Below are positions 17,581-25,881 of a stretch of 64,000 nucleotides of DNA, piece by piece. A program made the translations under genes and the position numbers. Position 1 is the first letter of the stretch, and each line of letters opens with the position of its first letter. The notes under the pieces are model-generated. The model was not told the DNA's origin. It saw only the letters and a list, made by a program, of their open reading frames with translations, and ran no database searches. Source of the stretch: Fibrobacteria bacterium (lineage in GTDB: Bacteria > Fibrobacterota > Fibrobacteria > UBA11236); the NCBI GenBank assembly GCA_025360005.1, contig JANYDA010000007.1, positions 62,001-126,000 of the forward strand, read 5' to 3'.

Positions 17581-20500
17581 CTATTTGATCTGGGGAAGCA
17601 GGAAGCGCTCCCCATCCTTGTCGCGTATGCCGTTGGCTTCCGCGTTCACGTTCACGAACAGACGGCGCGCGAATTGGCGGGGATAGCGCAGGTGCGCATG
17701 AGCCACGCCGTCCTTGGTGACGGCGGAAACCTCGATGGCCACGGCGAAGTCGTTGTTGCGGAATTGGATGGCCGGCAGGTAATCGCGGGTTTCCCAATCC
17801 GCATAGGGATAATCGCCGCTGGCCGGTTCATCGCAAACGCCGATGGCGCCGCGATCGACCAGGATCTCGCTGGGATTGCGGATGCCGTCCCCGTTCAAAT
17901 CGGCATAGATGGTCTTGCCGTTCACCACCACGGTATCGTTTTCGCCCGCTCCCGGATCGCATTTCCCGTTGCCGTTGAAATCGAACCAGGTATCGTGGAT
18001 GGCGGGGTTCCAATCGAAGACGCCGTCCCCGTTGCGATCCTCGCCGCGGCTGAGCACGGATGGGTTCCCGTCCAGATCGAGATCGATGCCGGGATCGAAT
18101 TTAAGGTTGTTGTTGATGTCCTCGAAGGGCAGGTCATGGAGGACCGTGCGGTACACCGCCTTGGTGGTGGTGGTGGTGGTCCCCAACCCGTCCCAATGAT
18201 CGAGCACACGCGTTCCAAAGGCCAGGCCCGTGACCACGGCGCTGAAATGGACCTCGGTCCCGTCCGCCACGGCATTGCCGTTGATGTCCTGGACCACGGC
18301 CCCTTCGTAGAATTCGAAAGTGGTTTCGTCGACGATACCGCCTTTGCCCACCGGCACAGAATCATCTTCCGGCCGGGACACGGTCACGATGTAGGCCGGG
18401 CCGGAAATGGTCAGCTTGGAGGTATCCGCCAGGTTACCCAGGGACGCCACCACCAGAGTGCCGCGGTAGCTGCTGGTCACGCTGCCGGATTGGAATTGGC
18501 TGATGGCCACGCCCGCCTGCGTTTGCACCACGGGCTTGAGGATGGCCTCGCCGCCGCCGGGACCCTTGAGGAGGCGGAAGTTCACGTATTCGCCGGAGAC
18601 CAGGTTGCCCTGGAGATCCGCCACTTCCGCCCGCAAGGTGGCGATCCCGCCGTTGACGGCGATATTGTCGGCCGTTACCGTAAGCTTGATGGTCCGGGCC
18701 GCCGCGGCGCGCATGTCCACGGAAATCTTGGCCGTGCCCTGGGCGGCGGTGGCTTGCACCGTGGCCGTGCCGGAAAAGTCCGCGCTGACCAGGCGGGTGG
18801 TAACCTTGCCGTTACCGTCGGTGGTCCCCGTCGGGTCCAGGATGACGCCGGCGTTGGTGGCGAAGGATATCCTGGAGTTGTTGTCCGGCGATCCATCCCC
18901 CTTGAGGTAGGTGGCCGTGATGACGGCGGTATCGCCGCCTCCCGCCAACAGGGAGGTTTTGTTGCTGGCCAACCGCAAGGTGTTGGTGCTGTACTTGAGC
19001 ACCAGCGAATCCGCCGTATTCAATGCCGAAGCCCGCGCCACCACGGTGCCGGCCGCGGAAGCGCTCACGCGCACCAGCGCCCTGCCGTTGGGGTTGAGCA
19101 CGGTGGCGTAGGAGGTGTTTCCGTTGTCGAAGGCGCCCGGCCCGGTCAAGGTGAAGCTCACCGGATCCCCGCCGATGGCGTTCCCGGAGGCGTCCTTGAG
19201 GAAGGCTTCCAGGCTGGCCAGTTCGCCCACCTTCAGCTCCGTCTGATTGGCGGCCAATTGCAGGGTGACTCCGCTGAACTGGACTTCCGTGGCGGCGGAG
19301 AGGTTGCGGCCCACGGCGGTAGCGGTGACCTTGCAGACGCCGTTGACGGGCGCGCTGTGCAGGAGCACGGAGGCGCGTCCGGAACTGTCCACGGTGGCGG
19401 ATTGCCCGATGATGCCCAGATCGCTGGTGAACCGCACGGTTTCGCCCGCGGCGGGATTGTTATTCTCGTTGGTGAGTATCACGGTGATCACGGCGAAGTC
19501 CGAGTTGTCCGCCCGCAATTGCGAGCGGGATGAGAAGAGGCGCAGGTTGCGGATGCTGGACACGGTGTTCTCGCCCTTGGTGGGCAATACGCTCCAGAAG
19601 TCCACGTAGTTGCTGTCTTCCGCGCCCAGCGCCTTGGCGGTGATGGTCACGCGTTTCTGCGTGCCGCTGGTCACGGCCGTGTGGTAGATGCCTTCCCCGT
19701 CCGTGGTGCCCTGGCCGGGATTGCCGTTGAAGAGCACGGTGGCGTCCGGGACCGGGTTGCCGGAGCCGTCGATGATCTTGATCTGCACCGGCACGGTGCG
19801 GTTGAGGAGCGCGTCCGTAAGGGAAGGGACCACGTCGATTTGCAGGCCGGAGAGGGTGATGGTGGTGAAGACGGAGAGGGAGGAATCCTCCACGCTCATG
19901 GAGGCGGTGATGCGCGCGTCCACGTTGATGGGCACGGCGCGGTAGGTGGCGGTGGCCTCGCCTTTATCGTCCGTGCTGTCCGTGGCGGTGATGATGCCCT
20001 GGTTGGCCGTGAAGCGCACGGGGCGGCCCGCCAGCGGATTATTGAATTTATCGAAGGCCACCACGCGCACGGTGGTCTGGTCCGAGTTGCCCGCCTTGAG
20101 TTGCGAGCGATCCACGAAGATGCGCAGGTTGCCCACCGCGGCCTTGGAGACGATGGAGGAAGTGGGGAGATCCGTGAGGTAGGTGATCTTGGCGCTGTCG
20201 GAAGCGCCCAGCGCGGAGGCGCCCACAATGATGGTCTGCTCGCTGTTGCTGACCACGGTGGCGGTGGCGGTTCCGGAGCCGTTGGTGCGCAAGGAGGATT
20301 GCAGCGCGCCTTTCACCGTTACCTGCACGTCCGGCAGGGCATTGCCCTTGGCATCGCGCACGCGGAGGGAAACCGGCGTGGTATCCCCCAAACGGGCCTC
20401 GCCGTTGGCGGGCCGCACTTCGATTTGGATGCCGGCCATGGTGACGGCGGTGGTGGCCTTGCGGGTGGAATCGCCCTGCTGATACGAGGCTGTGATGATC

Positions 20501-21507
20501 GCGTCCGCGTTCTGGGCGAAACCCTGGAAGGTGGCGGTGGCCTCGCCGTTGGCGTCGGTGGTATCCGCGGGGGTGATGAGCCCCAGGCTGGCGGAGAAGG
20601 CCACGCGCTTGCCGGCGATGGGATTGTGGTTGTCGTCGTAGAGGACGGCCCGTATCTTGGAGGTTTCCCCGTTGGCGGCGGCCATGCGGGTGGGGTCCGC
20701 GAAGATGAGCAAGGTGCGCGAGCGGGTTCCCGGCGGGGTGGACCAGAAGCCGATGGTGACTTCGCTGGAGGCGCCCAAGGCGCCGGCAGTCACCTTGACC
20801 TGGCCTTCCTTATCGCTTTTCACGCTGGTGCGGAAGGTCCCTGCGCCGTCGGTAAGGCCTTCGGCAGCGGCGGCGCCTTGCAATTTGACGGGCGCGGCGG
20901 CCACGGGTTCCCCGTCCCCATCCGCGACGGTGATGGTCAGCGGCACGCTTTGATCGATGAGGGTATCGGGAGAAAGCGGGACGATGGTAACCGTGAGGCC
21001 CTGCAATTGCACCGACGTGCCCACCGACGCGATGGAATCGCCCACGTCCGCGAAGGCGAGTATGCGCGCTTCCGCATTGCGCGGAACGCCCACGAAGGAG
21101 GCGGTGGCCTTGCCGTCGGCGTCCGTGGTATCTTGGGCGGTGATGGTGCCCAAGGAGGCGCCGAAGCGCACCAGCCGGTTGGGCAGGGGATTATGGTTGT
21201 TGTCGAAGACCAGCACGGTAATGGTGGCCAGCGCCTTGTTGCCGGCCTTCAGGGTTTGCGGGGAGGCGAAGATGCGCATGTTTCCGGAGACGGAGTCCCG
21301 CGTCCAGTTGGCGGTATCCAGGGAGCCGGTACCATTCACGGGACCGATGGGCGCGTCGCCCAGATTGCGATCGCTGACGTTGCAGGAGAGGAGGCAAGCG
21401 GCCAGGCCGGTGGCCGCGGCGATGACCCAGGAACGGAGCGCGCTTTTCCGGGGGAAGCGGCTTGGACGCGGCGTCGGGCAAGTCTCGTAACCTTTGTTTA
21501 CCGGCAT
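17581..21507 (-). CDS. Giant lipoprotein with tandem bacterial Ig-like (Big_1) domains and calcium-binding-like loops
   Basis: 1308 aa from the ATG at 21507, chosen because AGAGGAAA precedes it. A signal with a canonical lipobox (CLLSC) predicts outer-membrane attachment. By eye there are five tandem units of about 190 residues, each apparently two Ig-like folds. Each unit starts with a strand such as RIFASPQTLKAGN and contains a FDNNHNPL..R.VRF.A.LG.I pattern typical of invasin-type Big_1 domains. The C-terminal ~250 residues hold four D-x-N-x-D/N-x loops (INNNLKFDPG, RNGDGVFD, FNGNGKCDPG, LNGDGIRNPSE) resembling calcium-binding loops. As first gene of the pilus operon it is a candidate surface adhesin. 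That role is inferred. Confidence 0.8.
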   Translation of the reverse strand: MPVNKGYETCPTPRPSRFPRKSALRSWVIAAATGLAACLLSCNVSDRNLGDAPIGPVNGTGSLDTANWTRDSVSGNMRIFASPQTLKAGNKALATITVLVFDNNHNPLPNRLVRFGASLGTITAQDTTDADGKATASFVGVPRNAEARILAFADVGDSIASVGTSVQLQGLTVTIVPLSPDTLIDQSVPLTITVADGDGEPVAAAPVKLQGAAAAEGLTDGAGTFRTSVKSDKEGQVKVTAGALGASSEVTIGFWSTPPGTRSRTLLIFADPTRMAAANGETSKIRAVLYDDNHNPIAGKRVAFSASLGLITPADTTDANGEATATFQGFAQNADAIITASYQQGDSTRKATTAVTMAGIQIEVRPANGEARLGDTTPVSLRVRDAKGNALPDVQVTVKGALQSSLRTNGSGTATATVVSNSEQTIIVGASALGASDSAKITYLTDLPTSSIVSKAAVGNLRIFVDRSQLKAGNSDQTTVRVVAFDKFNNPLAGRPVRFTANQGIITATDSTDDKGEATATYRAVPINVDARITASMSVEDSSLSVFTTITLSGLQIDVVPSLTDALLNRTVPVQIKIIDGSGNPVPDATVLFNGNPGQGTTDGEGIYHTAVTSGTQKRVTITAKALGAEDSNYVDFWSVLPTKGENTVSSIRNLRLFSSRSQLRADNSDFAVITVILTNENNNPAAGETVRFTSDLGIIGQSATVDSSGRASVLLHSAPVNGVCKVTATAVGRNLSAATEVQFSGVTLQLAANQTELKVGELASLEAFLKDASGNAIGGDPVSFTLTGPGAFDNGNTSYATVLNPNGRALVRVSASAAGTVVARASALNTADSLVLKYSTNTLRLASNKTSLLAGGGDTAVITATYLKGDGSPDNNSRISFATNAGVILDPTGTTDGNGKVTTRLVSADFSGTATVQATAAQGTAKISVDMRAAAARTIKLTVTADNIAVNGGIATLRAEVADLQGNLVSGEYVNFRLLKGPGGGEAILKPVVQTQAGVAISQFQSGSVTSSYRGTLVVASLGNLADTSKLTISGPAYIVTVSRPEDDSVPVGKGGIVDETTFEFYEGAVVQDINGNAVADGTEVHFSAVVTGLAFGTRVLDHWDGLGTTTTTTKAVYRTVLHDLPFEDINNNLKFDPGIDLDLDGNPSVLSRGEDRNGDGVFDWNPAIHDTWFDFNGNGKCDPGAGENDTVVVNGKTIYADLNGDGIRNPSEILVDRGAIGVCDEPASGDYPYADWETRDYLPAIQFRNNDFAVAIEVSAVTKDGVAHAHLRYPRQFARRLFVNVNAEANGIRDKDGERFLLPQIK

Positions 21508-21900
21508 TTTCCTCTTGGTTCTCGTCAGATGGTTTCTCTGTCCGGCGGATGCTTTGGGAAGCAATCCGAGGGCCGTCCCGCCGAGACGCCGGGACGCTCG
21601 AAAAGTAGTAATAGGGCTCCGTGATTCACGCGGATGGGGCGCTTAACCCCTTGGAAATCCTTGTCTTCAAGCATCTGAGGCAGGTAAAATCCGGGGCATT
21701 TGTAAGTTTTTTCGACAGGAACGCCGATTTTCGACACCCGATCCTCTCCGGCGAGAGGGGGGTTCCCGCACAGGCGGGGGCTGACGGAGAGCGGCGGCAA
21801 GCGGGGCCGCAGCCGGCCTACCGTAACGTACAAGTTACCTAGCGGGGTTAAAAAAGGTTCCGGGGAAAGGGTTTTGCATTTATTTTAGAACGGAACCACG
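21508..21900. other. 393-bp divergent intergenic region (pilus operon / tamB)
   Basis: This region must carry the promoter of the long minus-strand pilus operon and that of the plus-strand tamB-tamA operon. Short overlapping open frames are present on both strands, but none has an SD or protein-like composition, and I reject them. The part next to tamB (about 21840-21895) is AT-richer and is the most likely tamB promoter area. No clear operator palindrome was found by eye. Confidence 0.4.
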
Positions 21901-24900
21901 ATGCGAAAATGGATGAAACGGCTTTTTGCCGCATTGGGGGTATTGGTCCTGGTTCTGGTGGCGGCCGTCTATTTCGGCGGACGCTGGGCGGCGGGGAAAT
22001 ATCTGGCCCGGGATCTGAAGGTCGGAGCCGGGACCATGCGGCTGGTTTCGCCGCAATTCCGATGGAGCCTGGATCTGAGCGCGGATTCGCTGCTCTACAC
22101 GGGTCCCGGGCTGGCCGTCGCCGCGGGGCGCACGGTGGTCTCGGTGGAACTCTTCAAAAGCCTCTTGCGTTTTTCCCCCTCGCTTTCCCTGGACGTGGAT
22201 ACCCTGGCCTTGCGCTTATCCCCCACCCCACCGCCGGACACCGTAAAGCCCAGGCCGGACTCCATCGCCTTTCCCGCCGTTAAGATCCCCGCCGTGGTCC
22301 GCGTGCGCGCCGGCCGCATCCTGGTTTCCGACAGCGTGGGCGCCTTGGCCCGCTGCGATGGCCTGGAGTTGGGTACGCAAGGGCCGCAAGGGATAACCCT
22401 GTCCATCCGCGACGCCGAGGTTAGGCAGTTGGGATCGCTGCGGCAAACCTTGGCGGCTTCGGCGGTTTGGGAAGGCCGGGAGGTTGCCGTGCGGCTGGCC
22501 TGGCGGCGCGGCCACGACAGCATCGCCCTGGATGCCAAGCTCCCCAAGGCCAACATCCTGCGCGCTTCCGCGGCCTTGCGCTTGCGCGTTGCCTCATCCG
22601 TTCCCTACGCATCCGCCCTCAAGCTGCCCCCCGGCCTGCCCCGCGTGGAAGGATTGGCGGCGGACCTGCGGGCTTCGGGCGGGAAAACCCTGCTCCTGGC
22701 AGGCTCGTTGCGCGCGCAGGCGTCCGGATTTTCCGATTCGCTTCCCTTGAAGCTGGGAACGCAGCAATTGGCCGCGCGGATCGACTTCAAGGATTCCGCC
22801 GGGTCCTGGTCGCTCGGCAGCAAGGGGGCGCGCGGCGAGGACGTATCCCTCCAGGGTAACCTGTTTGCTACGGGGCGGGATTCCCTGGCGGACCCCCTCT
22901 GGCTTATCCGCCACCTGGGGGCCACCGCGCAGGGCCACTTGCGCGGCTTCGCGGTCACGGCGGGCGGCAAAAGCGGGAAAGCCGATCTGGAGCTGAAGGA
23001 CCTGCGCGCCACCGGGGCCGCCATCCGCGTTGATGTGGCCAGCGGGGACGGCACTTCCATCCAGGCCGATTTGCGCAAAGGGAAGGGCCCCAAGCCGGAT
23101 TGGAACGGGACGTTTTCGGCGCGCATCGCGCCCGGGGAAAGATGGCTGCTCGCGTTCACGGATACCAATGTGGCTTTCCGCAAGCTGCAGGTGACCGGCC
23201 GGATCGAAGGCGGGGAACTGGCGGCCGTGGCGGAAGCCGCCGGACTGAAGGCTTATGGATTGATGGCCGATTCCCTGCGCCTGGATGGCCGTTACGGCAA
23301 AGCCGGCTTCGTCCTGCAACCCTCCCATCTCTATTGGCGCGGCAACGATTGGGTCTTAGCGGGAAGCGTGGGGCTCGCCAAGCCCGGCCGTCCCATGGAA
23401 ATCCACCTTGGGAATGCCCGCTTCGGCTCCTTGGACGCATCCATGCAGCATGCCGATCTGATGGAAGCGCGGGCGCGCGATCTGGCGGTGGATCAACTCC
23501 CCTATAAAGGCTTGGATGCGCTGAAGGCCAATCAACCGCGCGTCAGCGCGGATTTCCGCTGGGACAAGCGGGAGCGGGCCGGATTCGCGGACGTAAAGGC
23601 GGAAGGGCGCTTCAAAGGCGAAGCCTTGCGGATCCACGCGCGCGCCGACTGGGACAAGGAGCGGCTCATCCTCAAGGACACGCGCGCCTCCCTGGCCGGG
23701 AATGAAATCGGGGCGCAGGCCAAGGTCCGCCTGCGCGGGCGCCAGTTCTACGAGGTAGCCAAAGCCAAGCAGGAGGATTTCGAATCCGTGGAACTCAGCG
23801 CGGACAATTTCGATCTGGCCAAGGCGCTCAAAGCGGCTATGCCGGAACCGCCCCTGAAATCCGGAACCAGCGCGGGCCGTATCGCATACGCCACGGGCGC
23901 GGGATTCTCGGGAGTCTATGTGCTGAAGGATATCCATTTCAGCGGGGAAGAGGAGAAGTTCTTCGTCAAGGAAGTTGTCATCCAGGGCAACGGGGAAACC
24001 CTGGCGGTGCGCGCGGTAACGGAATCGGGGGTGGAGCCGCTGTACCGGGACTCGGTTAACCTGGCGGTTACCGGTATCCTGGCCAAGACGCAGACGATCA
24101 CCGTCACCGCGCGCGCGGGCCTGGATATCTTCCTGGACTTCCGCGGCACCATCTCAGAGTACAAGGCGCTGGAAGGCCGGCTGGGACTGCATGGAAACGT
24201 GGTCCTGCCGCAGGCATCGGGCGAACTCCGCAACGTGAAGGTGGCGGCCTCCGTATCCTTGCCCTTCAAGGAAGGCCTCAAGGGCCTGCGTCTGCAGGCG
24301 GATACCCTGGGCGGCGAATACGTGGTGGCGGGATTGGATACGCAATCCTTTTCCGCGCCGGTGCGCATGCAGGGCGGCAAGATCACCGTGCCCGATCTCT
24401 CCATGAAGGCCAGGAGCGGAGCGGAGCTGCACGGCCGCCTGGAATTCGATCCTCCCTCCAAGCGTTTTTCGGCGGACATCTCCGGAAGCAGCCTGGCCGC
24501 GCAAATCGGGGCCGGGAACAAGCTGCAACTGCGCGATTTGCGGGTGCAGGCGCAGGGGGATTCCACCTTGATGACGGTGCAAGTGGGGGTGGGATCCGGA
24601 TCGGTGGAGTACATCAAGGCGCCCATGCGGGTGACGGCGGATGTGTCCCGGCTGGCCGTCTTCTACCGCGCGCCCATGGGCAAGCCGCGGACGGAGTCCG
24701 GCACCGGCGGAGCCCAGATCCCGCTCCTGCGCGTGAACGCGGTGCTGGACAGTTCGCAATTGCGCTACCGTCTGCGCAGCCTGGAAACCCTGACGAGCAT
24801 CTTCAAGAAGGAAGGCAATAAAAGGCGCATCGCGGTGCGGCGCGCCAAGCCCATCCAGTTGCAGCTCAACCTGGAGACCGCAGGCCGCGGCAACAGCATC

Positions 24901-25881
24901 GAGACCGACGTGATCCGGCTTTCTTACGTGGGCAACGTTTCCATGGCCGGCATCTATCCTTACGCCCTGATGCAAGGCCGCATTTCCTCCAGCAATGGCA
25001 GCTTGGGCCTCAAGAAACAAGCCTACGCCATCAAGCAAATGGAAGTGAAATGGCTCAACGCGCCCCTGGAAGAAGGCGAGCTGAGCCTGACCGCCCAAAA
25101 GACCCTGGCCCGCACCTGCGAACCGGACGTGAAGGATTCCTGCGCCATCCGCATGGATCTGACCGGGCAGTTGAACGATATCAAGTTCGCTTATGACAGC
25201 GATTGCCGCGGCGGCTACGGCACCGGCACCGCGGACGTGGCCGCCTTGATCTACTCGGTGCGGCGCGGCTGCTATTCCCCGGGAGCGCAGAGCGGCGTGG
25301 CCGGCCTTTCCTATCAGGAGCAGGCGCTGGGGATGCTGGAACCCTTGGCCAGCAATTACCTGAGCGAGGCCGCGGCCAAGCTTAGCGGCCATTGGATCGC
25401 CAGCGCCCAGGTTTCCGGGCTGGGAGCCTTCGCCCAGGACAAGAAGAGCGTTTCGGAAACGGACACGGCGGCCGCGGGCCGCGATGCCCTGGCCGTGGAA
25501 ATCCTGAGCCGGGAATTCTGGCGCCTCCGCCTGCGCGCCCGCTCCGCTTATGATCTGCAGAGCGCGGACGGCTTCAATCCGTGGACCTATCGGGTGGGGG
25601 TGGAATGGCAGCCGCCGATCTTCCGCTTGATCGAGGATCCCAAGTGGAAGGAACGGGTCAAGAATAAGATCACCGTCGACGCATCCGTGTTCACCGATCC
25701 GGTGCATGATCCCACCCACCTGGATGATCCCTTGCGGCGGCGGCTGGGGCTCAATTACAACTACGATTGGTGGGGATACTGGTGGAAAAAAACAGTTCCC
25801 TTCGGGGCCGCCAAGGATAAAGCGGCGGATACCGCGGCCGCCAAGCGAAAGCAGGTCGCGGGACGGGATTCCGCGCCATGA
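21901..25881 (+). CDS. tamB: TamB-like (DUF490/AsmA-type) envelope protein
   Basis: 1326 aa. An N-terminal transmembrane anchor (residues ~8-25) is followed by a very long beta-rich periplasmic region of the AsmA/TamB type that would form a hydrophobic groove bridging the membranes. The last ~400 residues match the TamB C-terminal domain pattern (LNLETAGRGNSIETDVIRLSYVGNVSMAGIYPYALMQG, VAALIYSVRRG, YRVGVEWQPP). TamB works with TamA in outer-membrane protein or lipid transport. The start has GGAA 5 nt upstream. Its stop overlaps the following Omp85 gene as ATGA. Gene order is tamB then tamA, the reverse of E. coli. Confidence 0.82.
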   Translation: MRKWMKRLFAALGVLVLVLVAAVYFGGRWAAGKYLARDLKVGAGTMRLVSPQFRWSLDLSADSLLYTGPGLAVAAGRTVVSVELFKSLLRFSPSLSLDVDTLALRLSPTPPPDTVKPRPDSIAFPAVKIPAVVRVRAGRILVSDSVGALARCDGLELGTQGPQGITLSIRDAEVRQLGSLRQTLAASAVWEGREVAVRLAWRRGHDSIALDAKLPKANILRASAALRLRVASSVPYASALKLPPGLPRVEGLAADLRASGGKTLLLAGSLRAQASGFSDSLPLKLGTQQLAARIDFKDSAGSWSLGSKGARGEDVSLQGNLFATGRDSLADPLWLIRHLGATAQGHLRGFAVTAGGKSGKADLELKDLRATGAAIRVDVASGDGTSIQADLRKGKGPKPDWNGTFSARIAPGERWLLAFTDTNVAFRKLQVTGRIEGGELAAVAEAAGLKAYGLMADSLRLDGRYGKAGFVLQPSHLYWRGNDWVLAGSVGLAKPGRPMEIHLGNARFGSLDASMQHADLMEARARDLAVDQLPYKGLDALKANQPRVSADFRWDKRERAGFADVKAEGRFKGEALRIHARADWDKERLILKDTRASLAGNEIGAQAKVRLRGRQFYEVAKAKQEDFESVELSADNFDLAKALKAAMPEPPLKSGTSAGRIAYATGAGFSGVYVLKDIHFSGEEEKFFVKEVVIQGNGETLAVRAVTESGVEPLYRDSVNLAVTGILAKTQTITVTARAGLDIFLDFRGTISEYKALEGRLGLHGNVVLPQASGELRNVKVAASVSLPFKEGLKGLRLQADTLGGEYVVAGLDTQSFSAPVRMQGGKITVPDLSMKARSGAELHGRLEFDPPSKRFSADISGSSLAAQIGAGNKLQLRDLRVQAQGDSTLMTVQVGVGSGSVEYIKAPMRVTADVSRLAVFYRAPMGKPRTESGTGGAQIPLLRVNAVLDSSQLRYRLRSLETLTSIFKKEGNKRRIAVRRAKPIQLQLNLETAGRGNSIETDVIRLSYVGNVSMAGIYPYALMQGRISSSNGSLGLKKQAYAIKQMEVKWLNAPLEEGELSLTAQKTLARTCEPDVKDSCAIRMDLTGQLNDIKFAYDSDCRGGYGTGTADVAALIYSVRRGCYSPGAQSGVAGLSYQEQALGMLEPLASNYLSEAAAKLSGHWIASAQVSGLGAFAQDKKSVSETDTAAAGRDALAVEILSREFWRLRLRARSAYDLQSADGFNPWTYRVGVEWQPPIFRLIEDPKWKERVKNKITVDASVFTDPVHDPTHLDDPLRRRLGLNYNYDWWGYWWKKTVPFGAAKDKAADTAAAKRKQVAGRDSAP

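Noticed and set aside
17674-21624. Two long plus-strand open frames opposite the Ig-repeat lipoprotein
   Set aside because: Their repetitive Gly/His-rich sequences mirror the tandem repeats of the minus-strand gene. No SD or recognisable domain.
21525-21842. Small open frames in the pilus/tamB divergent region
   Set aside because: No SD, no protein-like features, and they overlap each other on opposite strands.
24154-25719. 521-codon minus-strand open frame inside tamB
   Set aside because: Composition is typical of an antisense shadow, and it overlaps conserved TamB sequence.
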